From NCBI RefSeq assembly GCF_029626145.1, contig NZ_JARUBJ010000002.1, positions 3,259,501-3,323,500 on the forward strand: a stretch of 64,000 nucleotides of DNA. Direction: 5' to 3'. Origin of the DNA: Micromonospora sp. WMMD961 (GTDB taxonomy: Bacteria > Actinomycetota > Actinomycetes > Mycobacteriales > Micromonosporaceae). Of the stretch, positions 16,503 through 24,464 are shown one piece after another. Below the pieces are notes generated by a model. The model searched no databases and was not told the DNA's origin. It saw only the letters and a program-made list of their open reading frames with translations. Numbering within the stretch: the stretch's first letter is position 1; the number at the start of each line of letters is the position of its first letter. Position numbers and translations under genes: made by a program.

Positions 16503-17350
16503 GCGCCTCCGGTCGGCGGCAGGTCACCGACCACCTGCGGCGCGGCGTTCGCGCGACCCGGGCGTGGGGGCGGGCGGTACGGCCCGGCGAGCCCCGCCCG
16601 CTGCCCGACTTCCTGGTGATCGGTGGTCAACGCTGCGGCACCACCTCGCTGTACCACCACCTCGCCGCGCATCCCCGGGTACGGGTGGCCAGCGGCAAGG
16701 AGTTGCAGTACTTCAGCGTCCACCATGGTCGGGGCGCGCGCTGGTACCGGGGGCACTTCCCACGCCTCGCTCCGGACCAGCGCACGTTCGAGGCGAGCCC
16801 CTACTACCTGTTCCACCCGAGCGTGCCGCAGCGGGTCGCGGCGACCCTGCCGCAGGCCCGCTTCGTCGCCCTGCTGCGTGATCCGGTGCAGCGGGCCTAC
16901 TCGCACTATTTGCACACCCGCTCGTACGGCCTGGAGCCGCTGAGCTTCGTCGACGCGCTCGACGCCGAGGAGGAGCGGCTGGCCCGGGCGACGCGCGGTG
17001 GCCCGAACACCCGTGCCGCCCACCGGGCGTTGCGCAACCACTCGTACGCCGCCCGGGGCCGCTACGCCGAGCAGTTGGAACGGTGGTTCGCACACGTGCC
17101 CCGGGACCGCATCCACGTGGCCCGCACGGAGGACCTGCACGCCGACCCGGCGCGCACGTACGGCGCGATCCTGGACTTCCTCGACCTGCCGGCCTTCACA
17201 CCCGAGGCGTTCACCCGGCACACCCGTCGGGTCGACGAGGGCGCCTCCCAGCTCACCCCGGAGCTACGGGACCGGCTGGCCGGGTACTTCGCGCCGTACA
17301 ACGCCGACCTGGCCGCCCTGCTCGACTGGCCCGACCCCTGGCCCGGCTAG
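16499..17350 (+). CDS. Sulfotransferase 1 (PAPS-dependent, carbohydrate type)
   Basis: Predicted to move sulfate from PAPS to a sugar hydroxyl. The 283-residue protein shows the 5'-phosphosulfate loop VIGGQRCGTTSLYHHL (about residues 39-54) and the 3'-phosphate motif LLRDPVQRAYSHYLH. SFVDALDAEEERL and RYAEQLERWF are typical of heparan-type sulfotransferase-family bacterial proteins. GTG 16499 overlaps the flippase stop. The gene ends tail-to-tail with the glycosidase gene; the two stop codons share the CTAG at 17347-17350. Confidence 0.92.
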   Translation: MSASGRRQVTDHLRRGVRATRAWGRAVRPGEPRPLPDFLVIGGQRCGTTSLYHHLAAHPRVRVASGKELQYFSVHHGRGARWYRGHFPRLAPDQRTFEASPYYLFHPSVPQRVAATLPQARFVALLRDPVQRAYSHYLHTRSYGLEPLSFVDALDAEEERLARATRGGPNTRAAHRALRNHSYAARGRYAEQLERWFAHVPRDRIHVARTEDLHADPARTYGAILDFLDLPAFTPEAFTRHTRRVDEGASQLTPELRDRLAGYFAPYNADLAALLDWPDPWPG

Positions 17351-18822
17351 CGCACGGCGGCGAGGATCCGGTCGACCGGCTGGTCGGCGCGTAGCAGCAC
17401 GGGGACGTCTGTCACTGTGGTGCCACCCCCGGCCGTCCGCAGCGGTGCACCCACCGCACCGGTCTGCCTACCCGGTGCCGCCGGCACTGTCACCGGTGCG
17501 TTCGACGCCGACCAGAGCACCAGAGTGCTCGACCCACCGCGGACGAAGGCGACCCCGTGCAGCTTGTCGGCCACCGAGGCCGGCAGGGGGGTGACGGTGG
17601 CGTCCCGGGCCGCGTCGGCCAGGCTCGCCAGCATCCGGCCGGCTTCGCGTTCGGTGCCGTCCGGGTCGAGCAGGCCGTAGCGGACCTCGCTGCCGGCCGC
17701 GTTGTTCGGGTTGTACGCCAACGGCAACCAGCTGATCTCGCCGATCCCACCGGCGGCCAGCAGGGTGACCGTCTTGACCATCTCGGCGGCCCGGCTGGCC
17801 GGGTCGCCGTCGCCGTCGCGCCAGAACTGGCCGACCTCCCACGCCTGGATCGGCGTGCCGGCCGGTGTCGTCGCGCGCAGGTAGTCCAGCAGCGGCGCGA
17901 CCCCGCTGAAGTGTTCGTAGAAGTGCACCTGCCGGACGTCCACGGTGCGGTCGGCCAACAACGACTCGGTGGCGGCCAGGAACCGCAGGCTGCGGCTGTT
18001 GGTGTCGGTGCCGAGCGCCCTGCGCAGCTGCGCCTCCCCGGTCACCGCCGGGATCTGCTGGCCCCTGGTGCCGACCCGCCGTTGGAAGTACGCCTGGTAG
18101 GCGGCGACCGCTTCGGGCCCCCGACCGGCACGCACCAGCCGGTCGGCGACACCCATGCCGTACGCGACGCTGCTGATGCCGGAGTCGACCACCAGCGCCT
18201 GCGGGTCGGTCGCGCGGATCGTCTCGGCGGCGGCCTTGACCAGCCGCACGTAGTCCTCGGGGCTGCCGGCCCAGTAACTCGGCGCGTTGACCTCGTTCTC
18301 GATCGCGTACTCCCGCACCCCGTACGGGCCGTAGCGTTGCACCACCGAGCGGACGAACCGTTGGTACGCGGCGAGGTCGGTGGGCATCGCCGACTCGGTC
18401 TTGTTCGCTGCTCCCCGGGTGTGGCGCGCGGTGCCACCGGTCGCCCAGCACACCCCGGTACGGATCTTCAGGTGCACTGTGATGCCCAACTCCCGGCTGC
18501 GGGAGGCGATCTCGTCCAAACCGGCCCAGTCCAGCTGCCCGGAGGTCCGTTCGATCTCGCACCAGGAGATCTCCTCATAGGTCGCTGACCCGGAGATCCG
18601 CCGCAGGTACGGCGCGAACTGCTGGTAGCGCGACCAGTCCCAGTGCGCGCCGAACGGGTTGCTGACGGCGGTGGCGGGGCGGCCCGGCGCGGGCGCGCCG
18701 GACGGGGCGCCGACGCTCGCTGGGGCCGCCGGTGGGCCGTCGTCGGCGGTGCAGCCGGTGGTGACCAGGAGCGCGGCGGCGAGGGCGGCGGCGAACGCGC
18801 CCAACCGGCGGGAGCGGTTCAC
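17347..18822 (-). CDS. Lipoprotein TIM-barrel glycosidase (GH39/GH5-like clan A)
   Basis: An exported, lipid-anchored 491-residue protein with lipobox LLVTTGC (about 17-23). After a Pro/Ala linker comes a (beta/alpha)8 catalytic domain. The clan-A acid/base motif IENEVNAPSYW (Asn-Glu) and a second strand-end acid in IQAWEVGQFW are visible. A C-terminal beta domain follows. The start is GTG 18822, overlapping the sulfotransferase 2 stop. In an exopolysaccharide locus it could trim or depolymerise the product at the cell surface. The exact GH family is not settled. Confidence 0.75.
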   Translation of the reverse strand: MNRSRRLGAFAAALAAALLVTTGCTADDGPPAAPASVGAPSGAPAPGRPATAVSNPFGAHWDWSRYQQFAPYLRRISGSATYEEISWCEIERTSGQLDWAGLDEIASRSRELGITVHLKIRTGVCWATGGTARHTRGAANKTESAMPTDLAAYQRFVRSVVQRYGPYGVREYAIENEVNAPSYWAGSPEDYVRLVKAAAETIRATDPQALVVDSGISSVAYGMGVADRLVRAGRGPEAVAAYQAYFQRRVGTRGQQIPAVTGEAQLRRALGTDTNSRSLRFLAATESLLADRTVDVRQVHFYEHFSGVAPLLDYLRATTPAGTPIQAWEVGQFWRDGDGDPASRAAEMVKTVTLLAAGGIGEISWLPLAYNPNNAAGSEVRYGLLDPDGTEREAGRMLASLADAARDATVTPLPASVADKLHGVAFVRGGSSTLVLWSASNAPVTVPAAPGRQTGAVGAPLRTAGGGTTVTDVPVLLRADQPVDRILAAVR

Positions 18823-19598
18823 CGGTAGCCGAGGGCGCGCAGGGTCGGACCGGAGAAGATCCAGACCAACAGGCGGAGGAACGGGTCGAGTTCGCGCCGG
18901 TAGGTGCCCACCCGGGAGCCGTAGATCGGGTCGGTGACGCTCGCGGCGGCTCGCCGTCTCTCCGCCTCGGTGGTGTACTTCTGTGCCACGTCGTGCTGCT
19001 TGCTGTCGTAGTCGAGGATGCCGTCCTCCCAGGGTTCGCCGAGGAACTCGAAGAGGCCGCGCATCGTCTTCTCCGGCTCGGTCACCGCCTGCTCGTAGCG
19101 CAGCTCGTAGTAGCGGTCCGGGGGCAGGGTGGCGCCGACCCTCCGGGCGGCGCGGATGTAGCGCGGCCACTTCACCACGCACTTGACGGCGGACCAGTAG
19201 CCGAACCGTTTGCGGTGCGAGACCACGACGTCGCGACCGTCGCGGATCAGGTGCACGATCTGGGCGTCCGGGAAGACCTCGGTGACGAAGTCGAGCGACA
19301 TCGCGTACAGCGGGGTCTTGTCGGCCCACCTGGTCTTGCCCCGCGCGGCGGCGTAGTCGGCGTGGACGCCGCCGAAGAAGTCCCGGATCCGGCGCAGCCA
19401 GTCCTCGCGGGGGAAGCCGAAGCGGGCCAGGCGTTCCCAGTCCCGCCCGACGATCCGTCGCAGGTCGGGCAGGAACCGGGTCTCCGGGCCGCAGCTGATG
19501 TTGGAGTGGGAGTCCAGGACGAGGCGCACCATCGTCGTGCCGGAGCGTTGACAGCCGACCAGGAAGATCGGCGCGGTACGGGTAGCGGGTTCAGCCAC
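18819..19598 (-). CDS. Sulfotransferase 2
   Basis: A 259-residue PAPS-dependent sulfotransferase-family protein. The 5'-phosphosulfate loop is VGCQRSGTTMVRLVL near the N-terminus. The 3'-phosphate motif is LIRDGRDVVVSHRKRFGYW, with the conserved Arg and Ser. RYEQAVTEPEKTMRGLFEFLG is the usual C-terminal helix region. The start is GTG 19598, overlapping sulfotransferase 3 by 8 bp. The stop overlaps the glycosidase start by 4 bp, so the three form one operon opposite to the polymerase genes. Confidence 0.9.
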   Translation of the reverse strand: MAEPATRTAPIFLVGCQRSGTTMVRLVLDSHSNISCGPETRFLPDLRRIVGRDWERLARFGFPREDWLRRIRDFFGGVHADYAAARGKTRWADKTPLYAMSLDFVTEVFPDAQIVHLIRDGRDVVVSHRKRFGYWSAVKCVVKWPRYIRAARRVGATLPPDRYYELRYEQAVTEPEKTMRGLFEFLGEPWEDGILDYDSKQHDVAQKYTTEAERRRAAASVTDPIYGSRVGTYRRELDPFLRLLVWIFSGPTLRALGYR

Positions 19599-20556
19599 GG
19601 TCGGCCGCCTTCGTCTGGGAACGGGCGTCGGTCGCGCAACTGCCGAGCCGGTCGGTCAGCTCGTCGCAGAGAGCCCGGACGCGCCTGTCGATCGGCAACG
19701 GCCGGTGGCCTGCCGCACCGGCGTCGTGGGACCGGCGCGGGGCGATGTGCGCGTGCAACTCCGGCCGGTAGGGGAAGTCGAGGAACGCGCAGAGCCGCCG
19801 CAGTTGCGCCTCCGGCTCCACGACCAGCGCGTCGTAGTCGCAGAGCAGCACGTCGGCGCGCTGGTCCAGGCCGAGGTGGAATACCAGCGAGTTGCGGACG
19901 TACCAGAAGAGGGCCGCGCCGCTGTGCGGGTCCAACCGAAGCGGGTCGTGCGCCCGGATCAGCTCGACGGCGTCCGCGTCGAGGCGCTGCCCCTGCCACC
20001 GCCGGCCGATGCTGCCGTCGGCGATCGCCCGCAGGGCTCGCAGGTTGGCGTCGCCGAACTTGGCTACCTCGGAGCGGGCCCGGTCGTCGACGTCGCGGTA
20101 GACCCAGAGCGCGCGCCCGGGCGGCAACCCCGGCAGGGCCAGCAACTCGTCCACGCGGTGGCTCTCGCAGAGCGGCTTGACCAGGACGTACGCGTGCCGA
20201 CTGCGCTGGATCACGCTGGTCAGCACCGCGTCCGGGCGGAGCTGGAACCGGCGGAAGAGGGTGCTGTCGTTCTCGTTGCGGACCTCGACCTCTCCGGCCG
20301 CGTCCAGGCCACGGACCAGCATGTTCGTGCCGGATCGTTGCAGACCGACCAGGTAGACCGGCAGCGCCGAGCCGGGTGCCCGGCCGGCCCGCCGCCGCCA
20401 GCGTCGTTTCGCCAGGGCGGTGCGGACCCGCTCGACCGGGTCGAGGCGGTCCTCCTCGATCAGCCGCCCGATCCCCTCGGTGCGCGCCCACCGCAGATGC
20501 CGCCGGATCCGGCGCGCCGTGTACGCGACTGTGGAGACCTCGTCGTCGGCTGCCAC
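19591..20556 (-). CDS. Sulfotransferase 3 (divergent)
   Basis: A 321-residue protein with a basic N-terminal extension of about 65 residues, then a sulfotransferase fold. The 5' loop is YLVGLQRSGTNMLVRGL. The 3' motif is WVYRDVDDRARSEVAKFG, where the usual RDPRDxxxS is loosened but Arg and Ser remain. CDYDALVVEPEAQLRRLCAFLDFPY matches the family's distal helix. GTG 20556 has GGAGG 5 bases upstream. It heads the minus-strand operon of the locus. Activity is less certain than for the others because of the degenerate 3' motif. Confidence 0.82.
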   Translation of the reverse strand: MAADDEVSTVAYTARRIRRHLRWARTEGIGRLIEEDRLDPVERVRTALAKRRWRRRAGRAPGSALPVYLVGLQRSGTNMLVRGLDAAGEVEVRNENDSTLFRRFQLRPDAVLTSVIQRSRHAYVLVKPLCESHRVDELLALPGLPPGRALWVYRDVDDRARSEVAKFGDANLRALRAIADGSIGRRWQGQRLDADAVELIRAHDPLRLDPHSGAALFWYVRNSLVFHLGLDQRADVLLCDYDALVVEPEAQLRRLCAFLDFPYRPELHAHIAPRRSHDAGAAGHRPLPIDRRVRALCDELTDRLGSCATDARSQTKAADRG

Positions 20557-20709
20557 GGGTCCTCCTCGGTCGGGCGCCGGTCCGGCGCAGTGGGAAACGG
20601 GGACGACCGGCGGCGCAGCCAGGCTATCGGGAGATCATGGCGGGAGGCCAGGCCGCGGGCCGCACGGGCACACGAAGATCAACCGTTCAGGTACATGCCA
20701 TAGGTGAAC

Positions 20710-20738
20710 TGGACTCGCGGACCTGCCCTGAATACGGT
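20710..20738 (+). promoter_or_regulatory. Candidate promoter of the second glycosyltransferase operon
   Basis: TGGACT (20710-20715), a 17-base spacer and TACGGT (20733-20738), about 75 bp before the start. The divergent 260-bp gap (20557-20816) must also carry the promoter for sulfotransferase 3, which I could not locate. Confidence 0.4.
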
Positions 20739-20816
20739 GGGCCCTGGCCGGGGCGGGCAGACCCCGGTCGCCACCCCGGGCCCGGTTCGCCCGATCGACG
20801 TGAGCAGGCCGAGTCG

Positions 20817-22097
20817 ATGCGCGTGCTGCATGTGAACAAGTTCCTCTACCGCCGTGGCGGCGCGGAGGGTTACCTGCTCGACCTCGCGGATCTGCAGCGG
20901 GCGGCGGGGGACACGGTCGCCTACTTCGGCATGAGCCATCCGGAGAACGAGTCGCCGCTGCCGTACGCGCGGTGGTTTCCGACCGAAGTGGAGCTGGAGC
21001 CGGCGCCGAGCGGGCTACGGCCACGCGCGATGGCCGCCGGCCGGATGCTGTGGTCACCGACGAGCCGCCGAGGGCTGGCCCGGGTCATCGACGACTTTCG
21101 GCCGGACGTGCTGCACCTGCACAACATCTACCACCAGCTCTCCCCGTCGGTGCTCGCCGCCGCCCGGTCGGCCGGTGTGCCGTGCGTGCTGACCCTGCAC
21201 GACTACAAGCTCGCCTGCCCGAGCTACCAACTGCTGGACCGGGGCCGTCCCTGCCAGGCCTGCGTCACCGGTGGCCCGATGCGGGCGGCCCGTCGCCGCT
21301 GCAAGGACGGATCGTTGTCGCGCAGCGGCCTGCTCGCGGTCGAGTCCTGGTTGCACCGACAGTTCGACGCGTACGACCCGGTGCAGGTCTTCGTCAGCCC
21401 GAGCGAGTTCCTGGCCGACGTGATGCGCCGCGCCGGCGTGTACCCGGACCGGCTGCGGGTGGTGAACCACTTCGTCGACCTGAGCGGCATCGCCGCCAAG
21501 GAGACGGCCGGCGGCGGTGTCGTCTTCGCCGGCCGGCTGGCCGCGGAGAAGGGTGTCGACGTGTTGGTCGAGGCGGTCGCCGCACTGCCGGACGGGGTCA
21601 CTGTGGACATCGCCGGGGACGGTCCGGCGCGAGCCGACCTGGAGGCGCTCGCCGCGCGCCGGGCGCCTGGCCGGATCCGCTTCCACGGCCGCCTGGACAA
21701 GCCACGCCTGCACGAGCTGATCCGGTCGGCGGCGGTGGTCGCCGTCCCCTCACGGTGGCACGAGAACCAGCCCATGGCGGTGCTGGAGGCGTTCGCCTGC
21801 GGTGTCCCGGTGGTCGCCACCGACCTCGGTGGGCTCCCCGAACTGGTCGACCCCACGGTGGACGGCAGCATCGTCGGGGCGGACCGACCCACGGACCTCG
21901 CCGACGCGCTGAACGTGCTGCTGGCCGACCCCGAACGGGCGTACCGGATGGGGCAGGCCGGACGGGCGAAGGTCGCCCGACAGTTCGCCCCCGACCGGCA
22001 CCTGGCCCGGATCCGCGCGCTCTACGCGGAGGCCGCCGAGGCGCTGCCGGCGCGGCGGACCGGCCGGGCGGCGGCCGGTGGGGGAGCGGCCCGGTGA
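20817..22097 (+). CDS. GT4-family glycosyltransferase
   Basis: A 426-residue GT-B glycosyltransferase. The N-terminal nucleotide-fold strand is MRVLHVNKFLYRRGGAEGYLLDLA with a Gly-Gly loop. The middle motif is LHDYKLACPSYQLLDRG followed by CQAC and RRRC cysteines, a pattern common in bacterial GT4 enzymes of exopolysaccharide clusters. The donor-binding part has VVFAGRLAAEKGVDVLV and the EX7E-type motif PSRWHENQPMAVLEAFACG. The start is ATG 20817; the RBS is weak (GAG). The stop overlaps sulfotransferase 4 (GTGA). Confidence 0.9.
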   Translation: MRVLHVNKFLYRRGGAEGYLLDLADLQRAAGDTVAYFGMSHPENESPLPYARWFPTEVELEPAPSGLRPRAMAAGRMLWSPTSRRGLARVIDDFRPDVLHLHNIYHQLSPSVLAAARSAGVPCVLTLHDYKLACPSYQLLDRGRPCQACVTGGPMRAARRRCKDGSLSRSGLLAVESWLHRQFDAYDPVQVFVSPSEFLADVMRRAGVYPDRLRVVNHFVDLSGIAAKETAGGGVVFAGRLAAEKGVDVLVEAVAALPDGVTVDIAGDGPARADLEALAARRAPGRIRFHGRLDKPRLHELIRSAAVVAVPSRWHENQPMAVLEAFACGVPVVATDLGGLPELVDPTVDGSIVGADRPTDLADALNVLLADPERAYRMGQAGRAKVARQFAPDRHLARIRALYAEAAEALPARRTGRAAAGGGAAR

Positions 22098-23110
22098 ACC
22101 CGATCCGGGTGCTCTACCTCGCCGGCAGCGGTCGCAGCGGCAGCACGCTGATCACCAACGTCCTGGGGCAGGTGCCGGGCTTCTTCGCCGCTGGGGAGCT
22201 GCGCTACCTGTGGCGGCGCGGCATCCTGGAGAACCGGCTCTGCGGCTGCGGGTCGCCACTGGCCGACTGTCCGCTCTGGACGCGCGTCCGCGCCGACCTG
22301 GCCGGGGCCGACCCGGCCGGGATCGCCGCCCGGTTGGCCGGGCGGCTGCGGCTGCGCGGGCTGCCCGCACTGCTGCGCCGCCAGCGCCGGGGGCAGCCGC
22401 CGGTCGCGGGGCATGCCGACGACACCCACCTGGCCCGGCTGTACGCCTCGATCGCCGAAAACGCCCTCGCCGACCGGCCCGGCGGGGTCATCGTCGACTC
22501 CTCGAAGCTGCCTCCGTACGGCGCTCTGCTCGGTGCCCTGCCCGGCATCGACCTGTACGTCCTGCACGTGGTGCGGGACCCGCGGGCGGCCGCGTATTCC
22601 TGGCGTCGGCGGCGCCCGTTGGACGGGCGTGCCGACGACCGGTTGATGAGCCGACCACCGGTCTGGAAAGCCGCCCTGCTCTGGCTGGTCTGGAACACCG
22701 CCACCGTACGACTGTGGGGCCGTAGGCCGCTGGACGGCCGCTACCTGCGGGTGCGGTACGAGGACTTCGTCGCCGACCCGGCCGGCACCACCGCACGGAT
22801 CGTCCGGTTCGTCGGCGCGACAGCGGACGACCTGCCCTTCCCGACCCCGGACACGGTGCGACTGGCACCCACCCACTCGGTGGCCGGCAATCCGTCGCGG
22901 CACCGGACCGGCCTGGTCCCCGTGGTCGCCGACACCGAGTGGCTGACCGGTCTCTCCACCCGCGCGTACGCGGTGGTGACCGGGCTGACCGGGCTGGCCC
23001 TGTCCCGGTTCGGCTACCCGCTGCGCCGCCGGACGGCCACACCTCCCGCCGGCACGTCCCGTCCGGACCCCGTCCTTCCCTCGTCACCCGCTACCCGGCA
23101 GGAAGGCTGA
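22094..23110 (+). CDS. Sulfotransferase 4
   Basis: A 338-residue sulfotransferase-family protein. The 5'-phosphosulfate loop YLAGSGRSGSTLITNVL starts at about residue 8, followed by GELRYLWRRG and a CGCGSPLADCPLW cysteine cluster typical of one bacterial subfamily. The 3'-phosphate motif is HVVRDPRAAAYSWRRRR. RYEDFVADPAGTTARIVRFVG matches the C-terminal helix. GTG 22094 overlaps the glycosyltransferase stop. A Pro-rich tail follows the fold. It is co-transcribed with the glycosyltransferase and sulfotransferase 5. Confidence 0.92.
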   Translation: MNPIRVLYLAGSGRSGSTLITNVLGQVPGFFAAGELRYLWRRGILENRLCGCGSPLADCPLWTRVRADLAGADPAGIAARLAGRLRLRGLPALLRRQRRGQPPVAGHADDTHLARLYASIAENALADRPGGVIVDSSKLPPYGALLGALPGIDLYVLHVVRDPRAAAYSWRRRRPLDGRADDRLMSRPPVWKAALLWLVWNTATVRLWGRRPLDGRYLRVRYEDFVADPAGTTARIVRFVGATADDLPFPTPDTVRLAPTHSVAGNPSRHRTGLVPVVADTEWLTGLSTRAYAVVTGLTGLALSRFGYPLRRRTATPPAGTSRPDPVLPSSPATRQEG

Positions 23111-23113
23111 ACG

Positions 23114-24025
23114 ATGCTCTCACTGGTGGTGGGCACCGGTCGCTGCGGCTCGACCCTGGTCCAGGAACTGCTCTCCCGGCATCCCGAGGTCGGCTTCGTC
23201 TCCGGCCTGGACGACAAGCTCGCCCGGCTGAACCTCAAGGGCCGGTTCAACGGGCCGCTCTACCGGCGGTCGGCGCCGCGCCCGGCGGGGATGACCTCGC
23301 TGCGACACAGCCGACGGTTGCTGGAGCGGGGCCGGCTGCGGGTGGCGCCGTCGGAGGCGTACCACCTACTCGACCGGCAGGTGCTCGGCGGCTTCTCCCG
23401 CCCGTGCCGGGACCTGGTCGCCGAGGACCTGACGCCGTTCGTGGCCCGGCGGCTGCGCGCGTTCTTCGACGAGCGGATCGCCCGGCAGGGATGCCGGCAG
23501 CTGGTGCAGCACGTCACCGGGTGGCCGCGGACCGGCCTGTTGCACGCCGGGTACCCGGACCTGCGGGTCGTCAACGTGGTGCGCGACGGCCGGGCGGTGG
23601 CCAACTCCTGGCTCCAGATGGGCTGGTGGGACGGCTGGCGGGGTCCGGACAACTGGATCTACGGCCCGCTCCCGTCGGACCTGCGGGAGGAGTGGTTCGA
23701 GTCGGGGAGGTCCTTCCAGGTGCTCGCCGCGCTGGGCTGGAAGATGCTGATGGAGGCGTTCGCGCAGGCCCGGCTGCGTCACCCCGCCGACCAGTGGCTC
23801 GACGTGCGCTACGAGGACCTGGTCGAGCGCCCCCGTGAGCAGGTCGGCCGGATGCTCGGCTTCCTCGGGCTGCCCTGGTCCACCGCCTTCGAGAAGGGCT
23901 TCTCCCGGTACGACTTCACAGTGGGCCGGGCCGAGGCGTACCGAGACGAACTCAGCCCGGCACAGCTCGCCGCGATCGAACGGGTGCTGGAGAAGCCGCT
24001 GGCCGAGTGGGGGTACCCGGTCTAG
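23114..24025 (+). CDS. Sulfotransferase 5
   Basis: A 303-residue sulfotransferase-family protein. The 5' loop SLVVGTGRCGSTLVQELLSRHPEV is at the extreme N-terminus. The 3' motif is NVVRDGRAVANSWLQMGWW. RYEDLVERPREQVGRMLGFLG is the distal helix and the protein ends LAEWGYPV, a common family C-terminus. ATG 23114 lies 3 bp after the previous stop with AGGAAGG just upstream. It is the last gene of the polysaccharide locus. Confidence 0.93.
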   Translation: MLSLVVGTGRCGSTLVQELLSRHPEVGFVSGLDDKLARLNLKGRFNGPLYRRSAPRPAGMTSLRHSRRLLERGRLRVAPSEAYHLLDRQVLGGFSRPCRDLVAEDLTPFVARRLRAFFDERIARQGCRQLVQHVTGWPRTGLLHAGYPDLRVVNVVRDGRAVANSWLQMGWWDGWRGPDNWIYGPLPSDLREEWFESGRSFQVLAALGWKMLMEAFAQARLRHPADQWLDVRYEDLVERPREQVGRMLGFLGLPWSTAFEKGFSRYDFTVGRAEAYRDELSPAQLAAIERVLEKPLAEWGYPV

Positions 24026-24052
24026 GCGTGCATGGCCGTCGAGTAGACGAAC

Positions 24053-24289
24053 GTGCGGGACGTGGCGAGCCGCCTTGCCGGCGTGTGTTGCCCCGCCCAC
24101 CAGGCGGCCCTGCTGGACGTCACCACGCGGCAGGCGGCCGAAGCGGCCACCGTCTGGTCGGTCGCGGCGACCCAGCTCGACCAGATCAACGTCGACGCCG
24201 GCCACGGCCACCAGCACGTGTTCCTGGACACAGACCCCCCCGCAGGGGCCGTCACTCCGGACGGCGCCGCCGAGGGCACCGGCGGCTGA
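24053..24289 (+). CDS. Small hypothetical protein
   Basis: A 78-residue frame from GTG 24053 with strongly GC-biased third positions. It contains GVCCPAHQAALLDV and a His-rich DAGHGHQHVFLD segment, with no signal peptide and no recognised family. There is no clear RBS. A minus-strand frame (24022-24279) overlaps it but has poorer codon use. It may be a real small gene or a remnant following the polysaccharide locus. Confidence 0.45.
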   Translation: MRDVASRLAGVCCPAHQAALLDVTTRQAAEAATVWSVAATQLDQINVDAGHGHQHVFLDTDPPAGAVTPDGAAEGTGG

Positions 24290-24365
24290 GGACCGTTACG
24301 GCACGTCTGTCGGGTTTGCCGACGGCGGTGGCCTGCCCCACCGGTTCGACGGCCACGGCGTGATC

Positions 24366-24394
24366 TTGGGGCGCCTCGCCGGATCGGGTACGGT
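24366..24394 (+). promoter_or_regulatory. Candidate promoter of the amino-acid ABC operon
   Basis: TTGGGG (24366-24371), a 17-base spacer and TACGGT (24389-24394), about 70 bp before the binding-protein start. Confidence 0.45.
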
Positions 24395-24464
24395 CGCTAA
24401 TCGCAAAGTCTATGAACCAGATTGGCTTTCTCTGCGATGGAAGCCGAACCGGAGGGACACAGCC

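Noticed and set aside
24022..24279. 85-codon minus-strand frame over the small gene at 24053
   Set aside because: Poorer third-position bias than the plus-strand frame and no RBS.
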